Source: CAYLNK01 sp964384675
Lineage (GTDB): Bacteria; Acidobacteriota; Thermoanaerobaculia; UBA5066
Direction of reading: 5' to 3'
Assembly: GCA_964384675.1 (NCBI GenBank)
Contig: CAYLNK010000309.1
Coordinates: 1 to 8,183, forward strand
Length of the DNA: 8,183 nucleotides
This document shows positions 1 through 5,414 of this stretch, one piece after another. Below the pieces are notes generated by a model. The model was given only the letters and a program-made list of their open reading frames with translations, ran no database searches and had not been told where the DNA came from. Each line of letters starts with the position of its first letter. Position 1 is the first letter of the stretch. A program made the translations under genes and the position numbers.

Positions 1-26
1 TCGCCGCTGAACTTCATTCGTTAGGC
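1..26 (+). repeat. attC site, right part only (cut by window start)
   Basis: This is the right-hand end of an integron attC recombination site. The L' arm (CCGCTGAAC, 4-12) and the R' core (GTTAGGC, 20-26) match the complete sites at 2112, 2770 and 3278 base for base. The left half lies outside the window. It shows that the array continues to the left and that an upstream cassette ends here. Integrase cleavage is expected between G20 and T21. Confidence 0.9.
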
Positions 27-433
27 CTCGCGGGACCTTCCCCACCACGGTCTTCGGGGCGTTCGTCTTCATCCGCTGGAACACTTCCGGCGCCGTCTCC
101 TCACCTCGTCGTGGCAGGTCTCGGCGGGATCGGCTGGGGCCGCTGGCTTCGAAGACGGCCGGCTACGAACTTCGCCGAGAACTCGGGCCCCTCTCGAGGA
201 TCACTCACGCATCCACGGGTGCGATCGAGGAACTCTCTAGGACTCGAAGAGCAGAACCTCTTAGAGGCCCTGCCAGCCGAACGCCCAGGGTCGGTACCGT
301 CTGTCCTCGTTGTATCGAGGGCATGAGCACCGGGTCCACGGGGTCGCCCGCTCCACTCCCGCAGGCCTAACCAGGCGTTGCAGCGGACGTCGGTTCGCCC
401 TGCGGGCTCACCTCGGCCGCTGAACTTCATCCG
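21..433 (+). other. Non-coding integron cassette
   Basis: This 413-nt cassette is bounded by attC crossover points on both sides. I see no convincing gene in it. The + strand frame opening at a GTG at 111 (71 codons) and the - strand frame at 101-430 have no recognisable domain. The - strand frame also runs through the attC, so both look like chance open frames in GC-rich DNA. What stands out is a segment (115-191) shared with the other non-coding cassette at 1279-1353. Possible roles are a small RNA, a promoter cassette or a decayed gene. The sequence alone does not decide between them. Confidence 0.7.
115..191. repeat. Shared structured element, copy 1
   Basis: The segment aligns with 1279-1353 with 69 of 75 aligned bases identical and one 2-nt gap. 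An outer inverted repeat pairs 117-126 (GGTCTCGGCG) with 173-182 (CGCCGAGAAC), with one mismatch. Inside it, TTCGAAG at 148-154 faces CTACGAA at 163-169, again with one mismatch. The gap is not a multiple of three, and the arms are preserved in the other copy. This fits a folded RNA or DNA element better than a coding sequence. The family is not one I recognise. Confidence 0.6.
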
Positions 434-439
434 TTAGGC
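365..439 (+). repeat. attC site, 75 bp, long-loop variant
   Basis: The site has R'' GCCTAAC (365-371) and R' GTTAGGC (433-439), which are perfectly complementary. The L arms are GTTGCAGCGG and CCGCTGAAC, with one extra base in the left arm as usual for attC. It is 16 bp longer than the other sites because the terminal region between the L arms is expanded. That region contains its own small hairpin, GCCC-tgc-GGGC. It closes the first non-coding cassette and precedes the membrane-protein cassette. Confidence 0.92.
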
Positions 440-444
440 CCCCC

Positions 445-1152
445 GTGTCACGTCTTCGCTATTCTGTCCTCCTGATTACCACCGTGCCGGTCGGCGCGAC
501 CGCCTGCGGCCTGTGCGTCACAGCCGCGTTCGACAGTTTCTTCCCGCCAATCACACTCTGGTGCCTCCTCACGCTCTCATGGTTTCTGGCTCACGGCATC
601 GTGTCCAGCATCACCGGCATTCCTCTCGGTCAGCCCCCAATACTCGGGTCGGTTCTCATTGCCTTCTTCGCAGTCGCCCTGGGCGCCGCCCTTCTTGGCC
701 CACTGGTCGTTCTTCCACTTGCTCTGCCACCACTCGTCCACTTCGTCCGCTCAGCTCTGCGCCACGATCCACCCCGCCAAGTGGTTGTCGCAATCGGGGC
801 ATTCCACATCGTGGCGGCGGGCCTTCTCGGGCTCTACGCCAGCCACATTACACACATCCGGACGGACGGTGAGTACATCGTGGCGTGGTCCGGTACGGCC
901 CCAGGTCGCGGCAAGCTTCGCGCTCTTCAGGGAAGCGAACCGGCTTCCCTGCCGGACTACAGGTACGTCGTAGCCCACGGCACCGGATCCTCCGTTGGCG
1001 AGGCAGCGCAGCGAATCGCCGCTATCAGTACCTACACAGCGGACGGTGATCTCCTCGAGACCGCGGCCAAGCGTCTTGCTTCCGATCCAGGCGTCACCGC
1101 CATGCTCCAGGAAGCAGTCGCGCGCTTGAAGGCTAAGCGGCAGGGGGCCTAA
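445..1152 (+). CDS. Cassette-encoded membrane protein, unknown function
   Basis: This 235-residue protein is not recognised. The N-terminal 135 residues are strongly hydrophobic, with likely membrane spans near 7-29, 34-57, two within 65-102, and 111-134. The rest (about 138-235) is hydrophilic and ends in a basic, helix-prone stretch (EAVARLKAKRQGA), so it is probably a cytoplasmic tail. The GTG start was chosen because it is the first start after the attC at 365-439. It lies only 5 nt past the R' core, so there is no room for a separate ribosome binding site. The AGG inside TTAGGC, 6 nt upstream, is the only Shine-Dalgarno-like sequence. The stop TAA sits inside R'' of the next attC (GCC-TAA-C), so the gene fills its cassette, as is typical for integrons. 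It probably depends on an upstream promoter. Confidence 0.8.
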   Translation: MSRLRYSVLLITTVPVGATACGLCVTAAFDSFFPPITLWCLLTLSWFLAHGIVSSITGIPLGQPPILGSVLIAFFAVALGAALLGPLVVLPLALPPLVHFVRSALRHDPPRQVVVAIGAFHIVAAGLLGLYASHITHIRTDGEYIVAWSGTAPGRGKLRALQGSEPASLPDYRYVVAHGTGSSVGEAAQRIAAISTYTADGDLLETAAKRLASDPGVTAMLQEAVARLKAKRQGA

Positions 1153-1205
1153 CCCGGCGTTGCAGCGGACTCGCTTCGCTCGCCGCTAAACTTCATTCGT
1201 TAGGC
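1147..1205 (+). repeat. attC site, 59 bp, with an L' arm substitution
   Basis: R'' is GCCTAAC (1147-1153) and R' is GTTAGGC (1199-1205). The site differs from the three identical 59-bp sites by one base: the right L arm reads CCGCTAAAC instead of CCGCTGAAC. This breaks one pair of the CAGCGG/CCGCTG stem. Whether it still recombines normally is unknown. It closes the membrane-protein cassette, and the stop codon of that gene lies in R''. Confidence 0.95.
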
Positions 1206-1569
1206 CGCGCGTGGGAAGCGGTGAGTCTGGGCTCTCGAGGGGCGGCGGCAAGGGCGTAGTCCCCCCGCGCGGTCCTGCCAGGTCTCGGCGGGCTCGGCTG
1301 GGGCCCCTGGCTTCGAAGTCGGCCCTTCGAATTTCGCCGAGACCTCGGGCCCCATTCAAGATCCACTCGGCCTTCCTTGTCGCAAGAGGGAACACCCGAG
1401 AGAGTCGAAACTCTTAGGCCACGTCAACCCGAACGATCGCCTTGTAACGGACCGTTTCGGGCGTGAGCAAGCACTTGCGCTCCGAAGCCCTCGTTCACGG
1501 GCCCTTCCGCGGCGCGGCCTAACCAGTCGCTGCAGCGGACTCACTGCGTTCGCCGCTGAGCTTCATCCG
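1200..1569 (+). other. Second non-coding integron cassette
   Basis: This 370-nt cassette lies between the crossover points of two attC sites and has no convincing gene. Short open frames on both strands (for example 1211-1417 + and 1186-1395 -) overlap each other, lack domains, and in part run into attC sequence. Its main content is the second copy of the structured element at 1279-1353. A TTAGGC at 1414-1419 resembles an R' core but has no partner GCCTAAC or L arms nearby, so it is not counted as an attC. Confidence 0.7.
1279..1353. repeat. Shared structured element, copy 2
   Basis: This is the better-formed copy of the element at 115-191. GGTCTCGGCG (1281-1290) pairs perfectly with CGCCGAGACC (1335-1344), and A1280/T1345 adds one pair. 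Inside, TTCGAAG (1312-1318) pairs perfectly with CTTCGAA (1325-1331) around a 6-nt loop. Similarity to copy 1 fades soon after the CTCGGGCCCC that follows the outer stem. The two copies lie in two different cassettes, each with its own attC. This suggests a related pair of cassettes rather than tandem duplication of one unit, since the cassette between them is unrelated. Confidence 0.6.
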
Positions 1570-1575
1570 TTAGGC
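1517..1575 (+). repeat. attC site, 59 bp, with compensatory changes
   Basis: R'' is GCCTAAC (1517-1523) and R' is GTTAGGC (1569-1575). This is the most divergent 59-bp site. The outer L pairing reads GCT/AGC (GCTGCAGCGG with CCGCTGAGC) where the others read GTT/AAC. This is a compensatory change that keeps the hairpin paired. The terminal region and left spacer also differ. It closes the second non-coding cassette and may have come from a different source than its neighbours. Confidence 0.93.
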
Positions 1576-1583
1576 CCAAGGGC

Positions 1584-2093
1584 ATGAAGATTCTCGTCGT
1601 CGCTGCCGCTCTAATTCTGAGCTGTGGGGGTCATGCGGCCAGCCCGGCTCGTGCCAGGCCTTCTCTGCGGTTCACGAACTATCCAGCTAGTTCGGGCGTC
1701 GGCCCTCGTGCCTTGGACGTCGTTCTCTCAGATCCGCTTGTACGTCGGTATCGCACATTGCTGCGCTCAGAACTGGCGAAAGGTCCAGACTTCGCGGGGC
1801 ACTACCGGGTCGTGACCATCGGCATGGGAACGGGGCTGGTCACGGTTGTCATTCTCGACACTTCTACGGGCAGCATACTTTCTCCGCGCCAGCTAGAGTC
1901 TGTCTTCTTCCCATTGCCGAATGACGATGAACGCTCAGAGCAGTACGGGCTTGCGCACAGGCTCGATAGCCGGTTGCTCGTCGTTCGCGGAATACCGGCG
2001 TCCGTAGAGGCCGTCGGCACCTACTTCTTCCAACTTAGCGCTGATCGCCTCGTTTTCGTCAGAGGCTTTCGCTGGCCCAGTGCGGCCAACTGA
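1584..2093 (+). CDS. Secreted or lipoprotein-like FAGHY-motif protein
   Basis: This 169-residue protein starts with a hydrophobic export signal (MKILVVAAALILSCGG). Cys14 could be a lipobox cysteine (ILS-C). Alternatively signal peptidase I may cut after HAA near residue 19. The core contains GPDFAGHYRVV (67-77) and a following hydrophobic strand with a DTSTGSIL turn (92-99). It ends with a LDSRLLVVRG segment (127-136) and a GTYFFQLSADRLVFVRGF strand pair. I recognise this pattern from a common family of small exported hypothetical proteins, whose usual motif is FAGHY followed by a WGCGxxC-like turn. Here that turn reads IGMGTGL, without the cysteines. The function of the family is not known to me. 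The ATG was chosen for the signal peptide and for AAGGG just upstream. The gene stops 18 nt before the next attC. Confidence 0.82.
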   Translation: MKILVVAAALILSCGGHAASPARARPSLRFTNYPASSGVGPRALDVVLSDPLVRRYRTLLRSELAKGPDFAGHYRVVTIGMGTGLVTVVILDTSTGSILSPRQLESVFFPLPNDDERSEQYGLAHRLDSRLLVVRGIPASVEAVGTYFFQLSADRLVFVRGFRWPSAAN

Positions 2094-2111
2094 GACTCGG
2101 GACCTGCAAAG

Positions 2112-2170
2112 GCCTAACCCGGCGTTGCAGCGGACTCGCTTCGCTCGCCGCTGAACTTCATTCGTTAGGC
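2112..2170 (+). repeat. attC site, 59 bp, consensus form
   Basis: R'' is GCCTAAC (2112-2118) and R' is GTTAGGC (2164-2170). The L arms are GTTGCAGCGG and CCGCTGAAC with one unpaired G on the left arm, around a 14-nt terminal region. It is identical over all 59 bp to the sites at 2770 and 3278. It closes the FAGHY-protein cassette. Confidence 0.96.
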
Positions 2171-2190
2171 CCCGGGGTCAAGGTCCTGCC

Positions 2191-2775
2191 ATGACAAGTG
2201 TCTTCAAACCCATCCGTGACTACTACTTGGAGTGCTATCGGCTGAGCATCATCAAGGCTCAGCGGGAGCTTGAGCGTGTTGTACCGGAGTTGCTCCTCGA
2301 ACCGAATGGCTCCACTGAGACCGAGCAACTGTTCAAGCTCATCCGTGTAGACATCATCGGCATGCGGGGAGACCGTCACGTCATCAAGGAGGTAGTTCTC
2401 GGCCCGTCCGAGCTTCCTGATGGGCTCCTCGGGTACTCATGTCCTATTGCCTTGTCGCCTTCAGCGTGGCACGGCATCGAACTGTATGTTGCGGCGCCGC
2501 GGGTGCCCGAGCCGCAACTCATAGCGTGGGCGGAAACGTGGCTCGATCCTGAGGATCTGCGAACCCCAGACGACACCGGCCTTCAAGGTGTCATCCACAA
2601 CATTCGGCGTCCAGAAGCAGTTGAAGGCGGCTATCGCCTGTCCATCGATTTCGGCTCTTCGCCACTAACGGCCCTTCATGAACTACTCGAACTCGTCTGC
2701 GCCGGTGGGGCTACACGCATCGACCTGGGCTCATTCACACTCCATCAATCGGAAGACTCGGGCACCGGGGCCTAA
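2191..2775 (+). CDS. Cassette-encoded soluble hypothetical protein
   Basis: This 194-residue protein is not recognised. It has no signal peptide or membrane span and alternates helix-prone and strand-prone segments. These include an N-terminal amphipathic region (residues 1-50, FKPIRDYYLECYRLSIIKAQRELERVV) and an EAVEGGYRLSIDFGSSPLTALHELLELV segment near the end. The two-part look (a strand followed by an acidic helix) would fit a small regulatory or immunity-type fold, but no catalytic motif is visible. The ATG at 2191 has an AAGG Shine-Dalgarno-like sequence at 2180-2183 with 7-nt spacing. The stop TAA lies in R'' of the following attC, so the C-terminus is set by the cassette edge. Confidence 0.8.
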   Translation: MTSVFKPIRDYYLECYRLSIIKAQRELERVVPELLLEPNGSTETEQLFKLIRVDIIGMRGDRHVIKEVVLGPSELPDGLLGYSCPIALSPSAWHGIELYVAAPRVPEPQLIAWAETWLDPEDLRTPDDTGLQGVIHNIRRPEAVEGGYRLSIDFGSSPLTALHELLELVCAGGATRIDLGSFTLHQSEDSGTGA

Positions 2776-2828
2776 CCCGGCGTTGCAGCGGACTCGCTTC
2801 GCTCGCCGCTGAACTTCATTCGTTAGGC
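2770..2828 (+). repeat. attC site, 59 bp, consensus form
   Basis: R'' is GCCTAAC (2770-2776) and R' is GTTAGGC (2822-2828). It is identical to the sites at 2112 and 3278. The TAA of the preceding gene (2773-2775) is part of R''. Confidence 0.96.
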
Positions 2829-2839
2829 GGCGTAGAACT

Positions 2840-3133
2840 ATGGCAGTTGATCTCTCGAAGACCGTCTTGCGCGGGATGTGGCTCTACGCCGGGGTAGTGT
2901 CGCGTCAAATCGTAGTCCTCCGCGAAGAGCTATTGCCGGGAAGCGCCGACTACGAAGACCCTCCCGAAATCACCGACGACCAGCTCATCACTTGTTATGC
3001 CGTGTGGTTTGAGACCGCTCCAGGAGTGTTCAGTGCGGGCGCGGGGTCGTTCGAGGCATTATCCGAGGCAGTCGCTGAAGTCGAACGTCTTACAAGCGGA
3101 GCGGTCTCCTGGCTCCCCTGCCAACACCCATAG
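2840..3133 (+). CDS. Small cassette-encoded hypothetical protein (97 aa)
   Basis: The protein is not recognised. It is acidic (for example ADYEDPPEITDDQ at 36-48), has no clear membrane span, and ends in a helix (FEALSEAVAEVERLTSGA). The layout, a strand-rich middle (LITCYAVWFETAPGVFSAGAGSF) followed by one helix, resembles a small single-domain protein. The ATG at 2840 is the first start after the attC, with 11 nt between them. The only ribosome-binding-like sequence is the TTAGGCGG that overlaps the attC end. The gene occupies just over half of its cassette, leaving 144 nt untranslated after the stop. A longer overlapping frame (2997-3320) is a shadow that reads into the attC. Confidence 0.72.
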   Translation: MAVDLSKTVLRGMWLYAGVVSRQIVVLREELLPGSADYEDPPEITDDQLITCYAVWFETAPGVFSAGAGSFEALSEAVAEVERLTSGAVSWLPCQHP

Positions 3134-3240
3134 GGCGCTGCGTCCCATCGCTCCATGTCAACCGCCTGCTGCATTAGCCTCGCCTCCAGCGGGCCCATCG
3201 CTAGGTCTGCCGACACCTCTAACCTGGTCTCTAGAAGCCA

Positions 3241-3256
3241 ACGCTCGTCGGAGCGT
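3241..3256 (+). other. Perfect short hairpin in cassette tail
   Basis: ACGCTC and GAGCGT form a perfect 6-bp stem around the 4-nt loop GTCG. It lies in the 144-nt untranslated stretch between the 97-aa gene and the next attC. No run of T follows, so it does not look like a standard intrinsic terminator. It could protect the 3' end of the message, or be chance. Confidence 0.35.
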
Positions 3257-3277
3257 CAGACTCCGGCACGCCACGCC

Positions 3278-3336
3278 GCCTAACCCGGCGTTGCAGCGGA
3301 CTCGCTTCGCTCGCCGCTGAACTTCATTCGTTAGGC
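3278..3336 (+). repeat. attC site, 59 bp, consensus form
   Basis: R'' is GCCTAAC (3278-3284) and R' is GTTAGGC (3330-3336). It is identical to the sites at 2112 and 2770. It closes the 97-aa protein cassette. It is also the last complete attC in the array, because the next one was invaded by a group II intron. Confidence 0.96.
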
Positions 3337-4017
3337 GTGCGAGGCATCCTCCCACCAATGACAGCCGAACTGACCCGCAGACTCGCCGCGCCCGGGCTAT
3401 GCCTCGCGGCTGGCTACGCCTTCTCCGTCTATTACGCTCACAACTTCACCCCCGTCGAGTACGCATTCTCGAAACAGGGATTCCTGGCCGGTCTGGTCGC
3501 GCTCTTCTTCAAGTGGGCACCCGCGAACTTCCTCATGGGGGGCTGGCTCTTCCTTCCGGTCGGCCTTATCGCGGGTAGGATCATCCGTCGGGTAGTCACA
3601 GATCGTTCGGCACGTTCGCGTCTCGCCATTGGACTCCTTGCGGGGGTCCTGGCAGCCTTCGCCCTCTCTTACCTAACAGTCCTCCAACTCCTCTGTCTTG
3701 AGGACGGAGTGATATCAGCCATCGTCAATGTACGCGAGGGGCTTCGGGGTGCCACTATCCTGACACCGTACTTTGCGGTGGCTTCCGTACCACTCATGGT
3801 GGTCCTCTACTCCAAGACCGTCCTGCTTGCCAAGACGCCAGCACAGCTCTCCGCATCCACCACCAGACGCCTCCGTCTCCTTCGCGCCCACGGCCTCATC
3901 ACCAAGCTCACTGGCACACACCGCTATCAGCTCACCCAGAAGGGTCGCCTCGTCATCTCCGCTCTCCTCACCGCTCACAACTCAAGCGCCCAAGCGCTTA
4001 CCAAATTGGTCGCTTGA
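3337..4017 (+). CDS. Cassette membrane protein with a winged-helix-like tail (probable chimera)
   Basis: This is a 226-residue open frame. Residues 1-165 look like a membrane protein of unknown function, with hydrophobic spans near 16-34, 48-60, 66-86, 96-121 and 139-165. Residues 174-226 (STTRRLRLLRAHGLITK then THRYQLTQKGRLVISALL) have the helix, basic helix and THRYxLTxKGR wing pattern of winged-helix DNA-binding tails that I know from other contexts. It is an odd partner for a membrane protein. I infer a fusion around nt 3808-3861, made when the 3' end of the cassette and its attC were lost. The GTG at 3337 follows the attC directly. The ATG at 3358 is an alternative start that shortens the protein by 7 residues. 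I cannot tell whether the fusion is functional or a relic. Confidence 0.6.
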   Translation: MRGILPPMTAELTRRLAAPGLCLAAGYAFSVYYAHNFTPVEYAFSKQGFLAGLVALFFKWAPANFLMGGWLFLPVGLIAGRIIRRVVTDRSARSRLAIGLLAGVLAAFALSYLTVLQLLCLEDGVISAIVNVREGLRGATILTPYFAVASVPLMVVLYSKTVLLAKTPAQLSASTTRRLRLLRAHGLITKLTGTHRYQLTQKGRLVISALLTAHNSSAQALTKLVA

Positions 4018-4053
4018 ATTCTTTCACTGCGGAGGAGAAACGAGAGATAGTAG

Positions 4054-4359
4054 TACAGGTGGCTCAACGATGGATTCATCGGCGGCGAGCAGCTGACGCC
4101 AGGAGCACCGTGGCGTATCCGTTTCACGGACGAGCTCCGCTCGCGCTTCGTGGACGCAGCCCCTGATGGCTACGTGGTGATGCATGAGGCCACACGGCTG
4201 CTCGGGGTCTCGCGACAGACGGTCTTGCAGCGTGTAAAGCGCGGCGAGCTCCACGCCGTTCATGTACGCCTGGGGCGACGCAAAGGCTTGAGAGTAAGAG
4301 TCCCGGACGCTCTGCCCGGCCTGTTCGATGAAGGCTCCACAGTTGGGGGTGCAGTGTGA
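4054..4359 (+). pseudogene. C-terminal remnant of a serine-recombinase-family protein
   Basis: After an in-frame TAG at 4051, the frame reads YRWLNDGFIGGEQLTPGAPWRIRF, then an FVDAAPDGYVVMHEATRLLGVSRQTVLQ stretch, and ends near LPGLFDE. A helix-turn-helix (EATRLLGVSRQTVLQRVKRGEL) and a basic RLGRRKGLRV segment are visible. I recognise this block as the C-terminal tail of recombinase-family proteins, where it follows a catalytic domain and zinc ribbon. Both of those are absent here, so about 100 codons of a much larger gene remain. An internal GTG at 4150 could start a 69-residue HTH peptide, but no ribosome binding site supports it. The - strand frame across this region is a shadow. The remnant sits between the fused cassette gene and the broken intron. 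Confidence 0.72.
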
Positions 4360-4365
4360 AGAGGG

Positions 4366-4949
4366 ATCCAAGAATCTCTCCAGGTCGATGTCCACCACCC
4401 ACTCTTGCCCGTCCTCCACATGCCCCTTGGCCTCGGCCATCGCCGTGTCACAGCTGCGCTCCGGCCGGAAGCCGTGGCTACTTCGGCGAAACGTCGGCTC
4501 GTAGCTCGGGCTGAGCACTTGGTGCACGGCCTGCCCCACCTTCCGATCGATCACGTTCGGTATCCCCAGCCCTCGCTCTGCGCCCCCTGTCTTCGGTATC
4601 CACACCCGCCGGATGTTCCCCGGCTGGTAGCTGCTGTCCAGCAGTGAGCGGCTCAGCGTCGGCACGATCCTCCCGAGATGCCTTTCGACCTCGTCGATCG
4701 TCTGCCGGTCCGGTCCCGGTGCCGCGTTGTTCGACGCCACTTCTCGAACGCTCTCACCAGGTTCTCTTCTCGTGCCACTTCCTCCATCGTCATCGCGGGC
4801 AGGCTCTTCCCCTTCGTGCTCCCCGACTTCGGCACCGCGCGCGTTCGAGGCCGGGGTCGGCCCCGGTCCCTCCCGCCGTCGTTCCCTTTCGGGCTCTCGG
4901 CTGTCTCGGAGATCAGTTCGAGCTGCCTGTCCTCTTCGCTGGCCGTGAC
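4366..4949 (-). pseudogene. ltrA: Group II intron reverse transcriptase/maturase, frameshifted and truncated
   Basis: The N-terminal half of a class C intron-encoded protein is readable. It runs from TASEEDRQLELISETAESP, through SLPAMTMEEVAREENLVRAFEK, then RRVWIPKTGG, LGIPNVIDR, SSHGFRPERSC and VVDIDLERF. The last contains the first catalytic aspartate of the RT palm. Three defects are visible. The codon where I expect the start methionine is GTC (4947-4949). One base is missing near 4740: the frame ending in FEK must shift by 1 nt to continue as VASNNAAPGPD. Homology stops near 4366-4372, before the YADD motif, thumb and X domain. About 195 codons of an expected 400 or more remain. An upstream ATG at 5048 extends the frame but is not conserved-looking. 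Confidence 0.85.
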
Positions 4950-5048
4950 CGCCTTCCCTCCCCCTCGGCGCTCCCCGCGGGTTACGGCCGCCTTTCGTCG
5001 GCCTTGCGGTAGTACGCGGCCCTCCGCCTCCTCTCGCCCCTTCACCAT

Positions 5049-5414
5049 CAGTCCTTCCGTCCTTTCTGGCTACCGCCACTGCGCGGGGGCCGAGAGGTCT
5101 CCCCGGGTGAGAGCGCGGAACTTCCCCCTACACCTCGTCCATACGCACTCCCTCCGACGGATATCGGGCTTCGCGTGCCAGCAGGCACCTCTCCCAAGGG
5201 CCGTACGCCTCACGACGCTTCGCTTTCGCTCGGTGCAGGGTTTCACCTCAGACTTCCACCAGACCTCCCCTCGCGGGCTCGCCAGCGCTTCCCTTCGCCT
5301 CTGGCAAGGACCTGGTGCTCCAGATCGACGCCCTTGTCTCATCGGTGCTCGGTTCCCTCCGTCAGGGTCCCACGCGGACTTCCACCTCCTGTTCCGCGCC
5401 CATGCCGGGCGCAC
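5049..5414 (-). ncRNA. 5' ribozyme region of the group IIC intron (domains I-III)
   Basis: This is the non-coding 5' part of the intron, between the GTGCG splice-site sequence and the reverse transcriptase frame. Its length fits domains I-III of class C introns. Long open frames on both strands here (for example 4678-5457 + and 5070-5450 -) are shadows in structured GC-rich RNA sequence. Without domain V (which would lie beyond the truncation at 4366) it cannot be catalytic. Confidence 0.75.

Larger units (their letters stand above)
4366..5414 (-). mobile_element. Group IIC-attC intron, 3'-truncated
   Basis: The intron runs on the - strand. Its 5' end is at 5414 and reads GTGCGCCCGGCATGGG, the typical start of class C group II introns. 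The first 365 nt contain further class C RNA landmarks (GGTGGAAGTCC and GGTAGCCAGAA on the - strand) before a maturase reading frame. The upstream exon is the bottom strand of an attC, cut just after its L stem (CCGCTGCA). This fits the known preference of IIC-attC introns for attC hairpins in that orientation. Intact members are near 1.9 kb. This one ends near 4366, within the reverse transcriptase, so domains IV (rest), V and VI and the 3' splice site are missing. It should not splice or move by itself. Confidence 0.85.

Noticed and set aside
101..430. A 109-codon - strand frame in the first non-coding cassette
   Set aside because: It starts inside the attC, has no domain, and is broken by the 2-nt gap in the related cassette.
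1211..1417. A 68-codon + frame in the second non-coding cassette
   Set aside because: It is not conserved in frame with the related segment at 115-191, is low in complexity (R, P and G rich), and has no ribosome binding site.
1411..1420. CTTAGGCC as an extra attC core
   Set aside because: There is no matching GCCTAAC or L arm at the right distance.
2997..3320. A 107-codon + frame ending in NPALQRTRFARR
   Set aside because: The tail is attC sequence read in frame, and the rest overlaps the better-supported 97-aa gene in another frame. The same peptide can arise wherever this attC is read through.
4016..4368. GAATTC (4016) and GGATCC (4363) near the mosaic junctions, as if cloned
   Set aside because: GGATCC also occurs elsewhere in the window, no vector sequence is seen, and six-base sites occur by chance.
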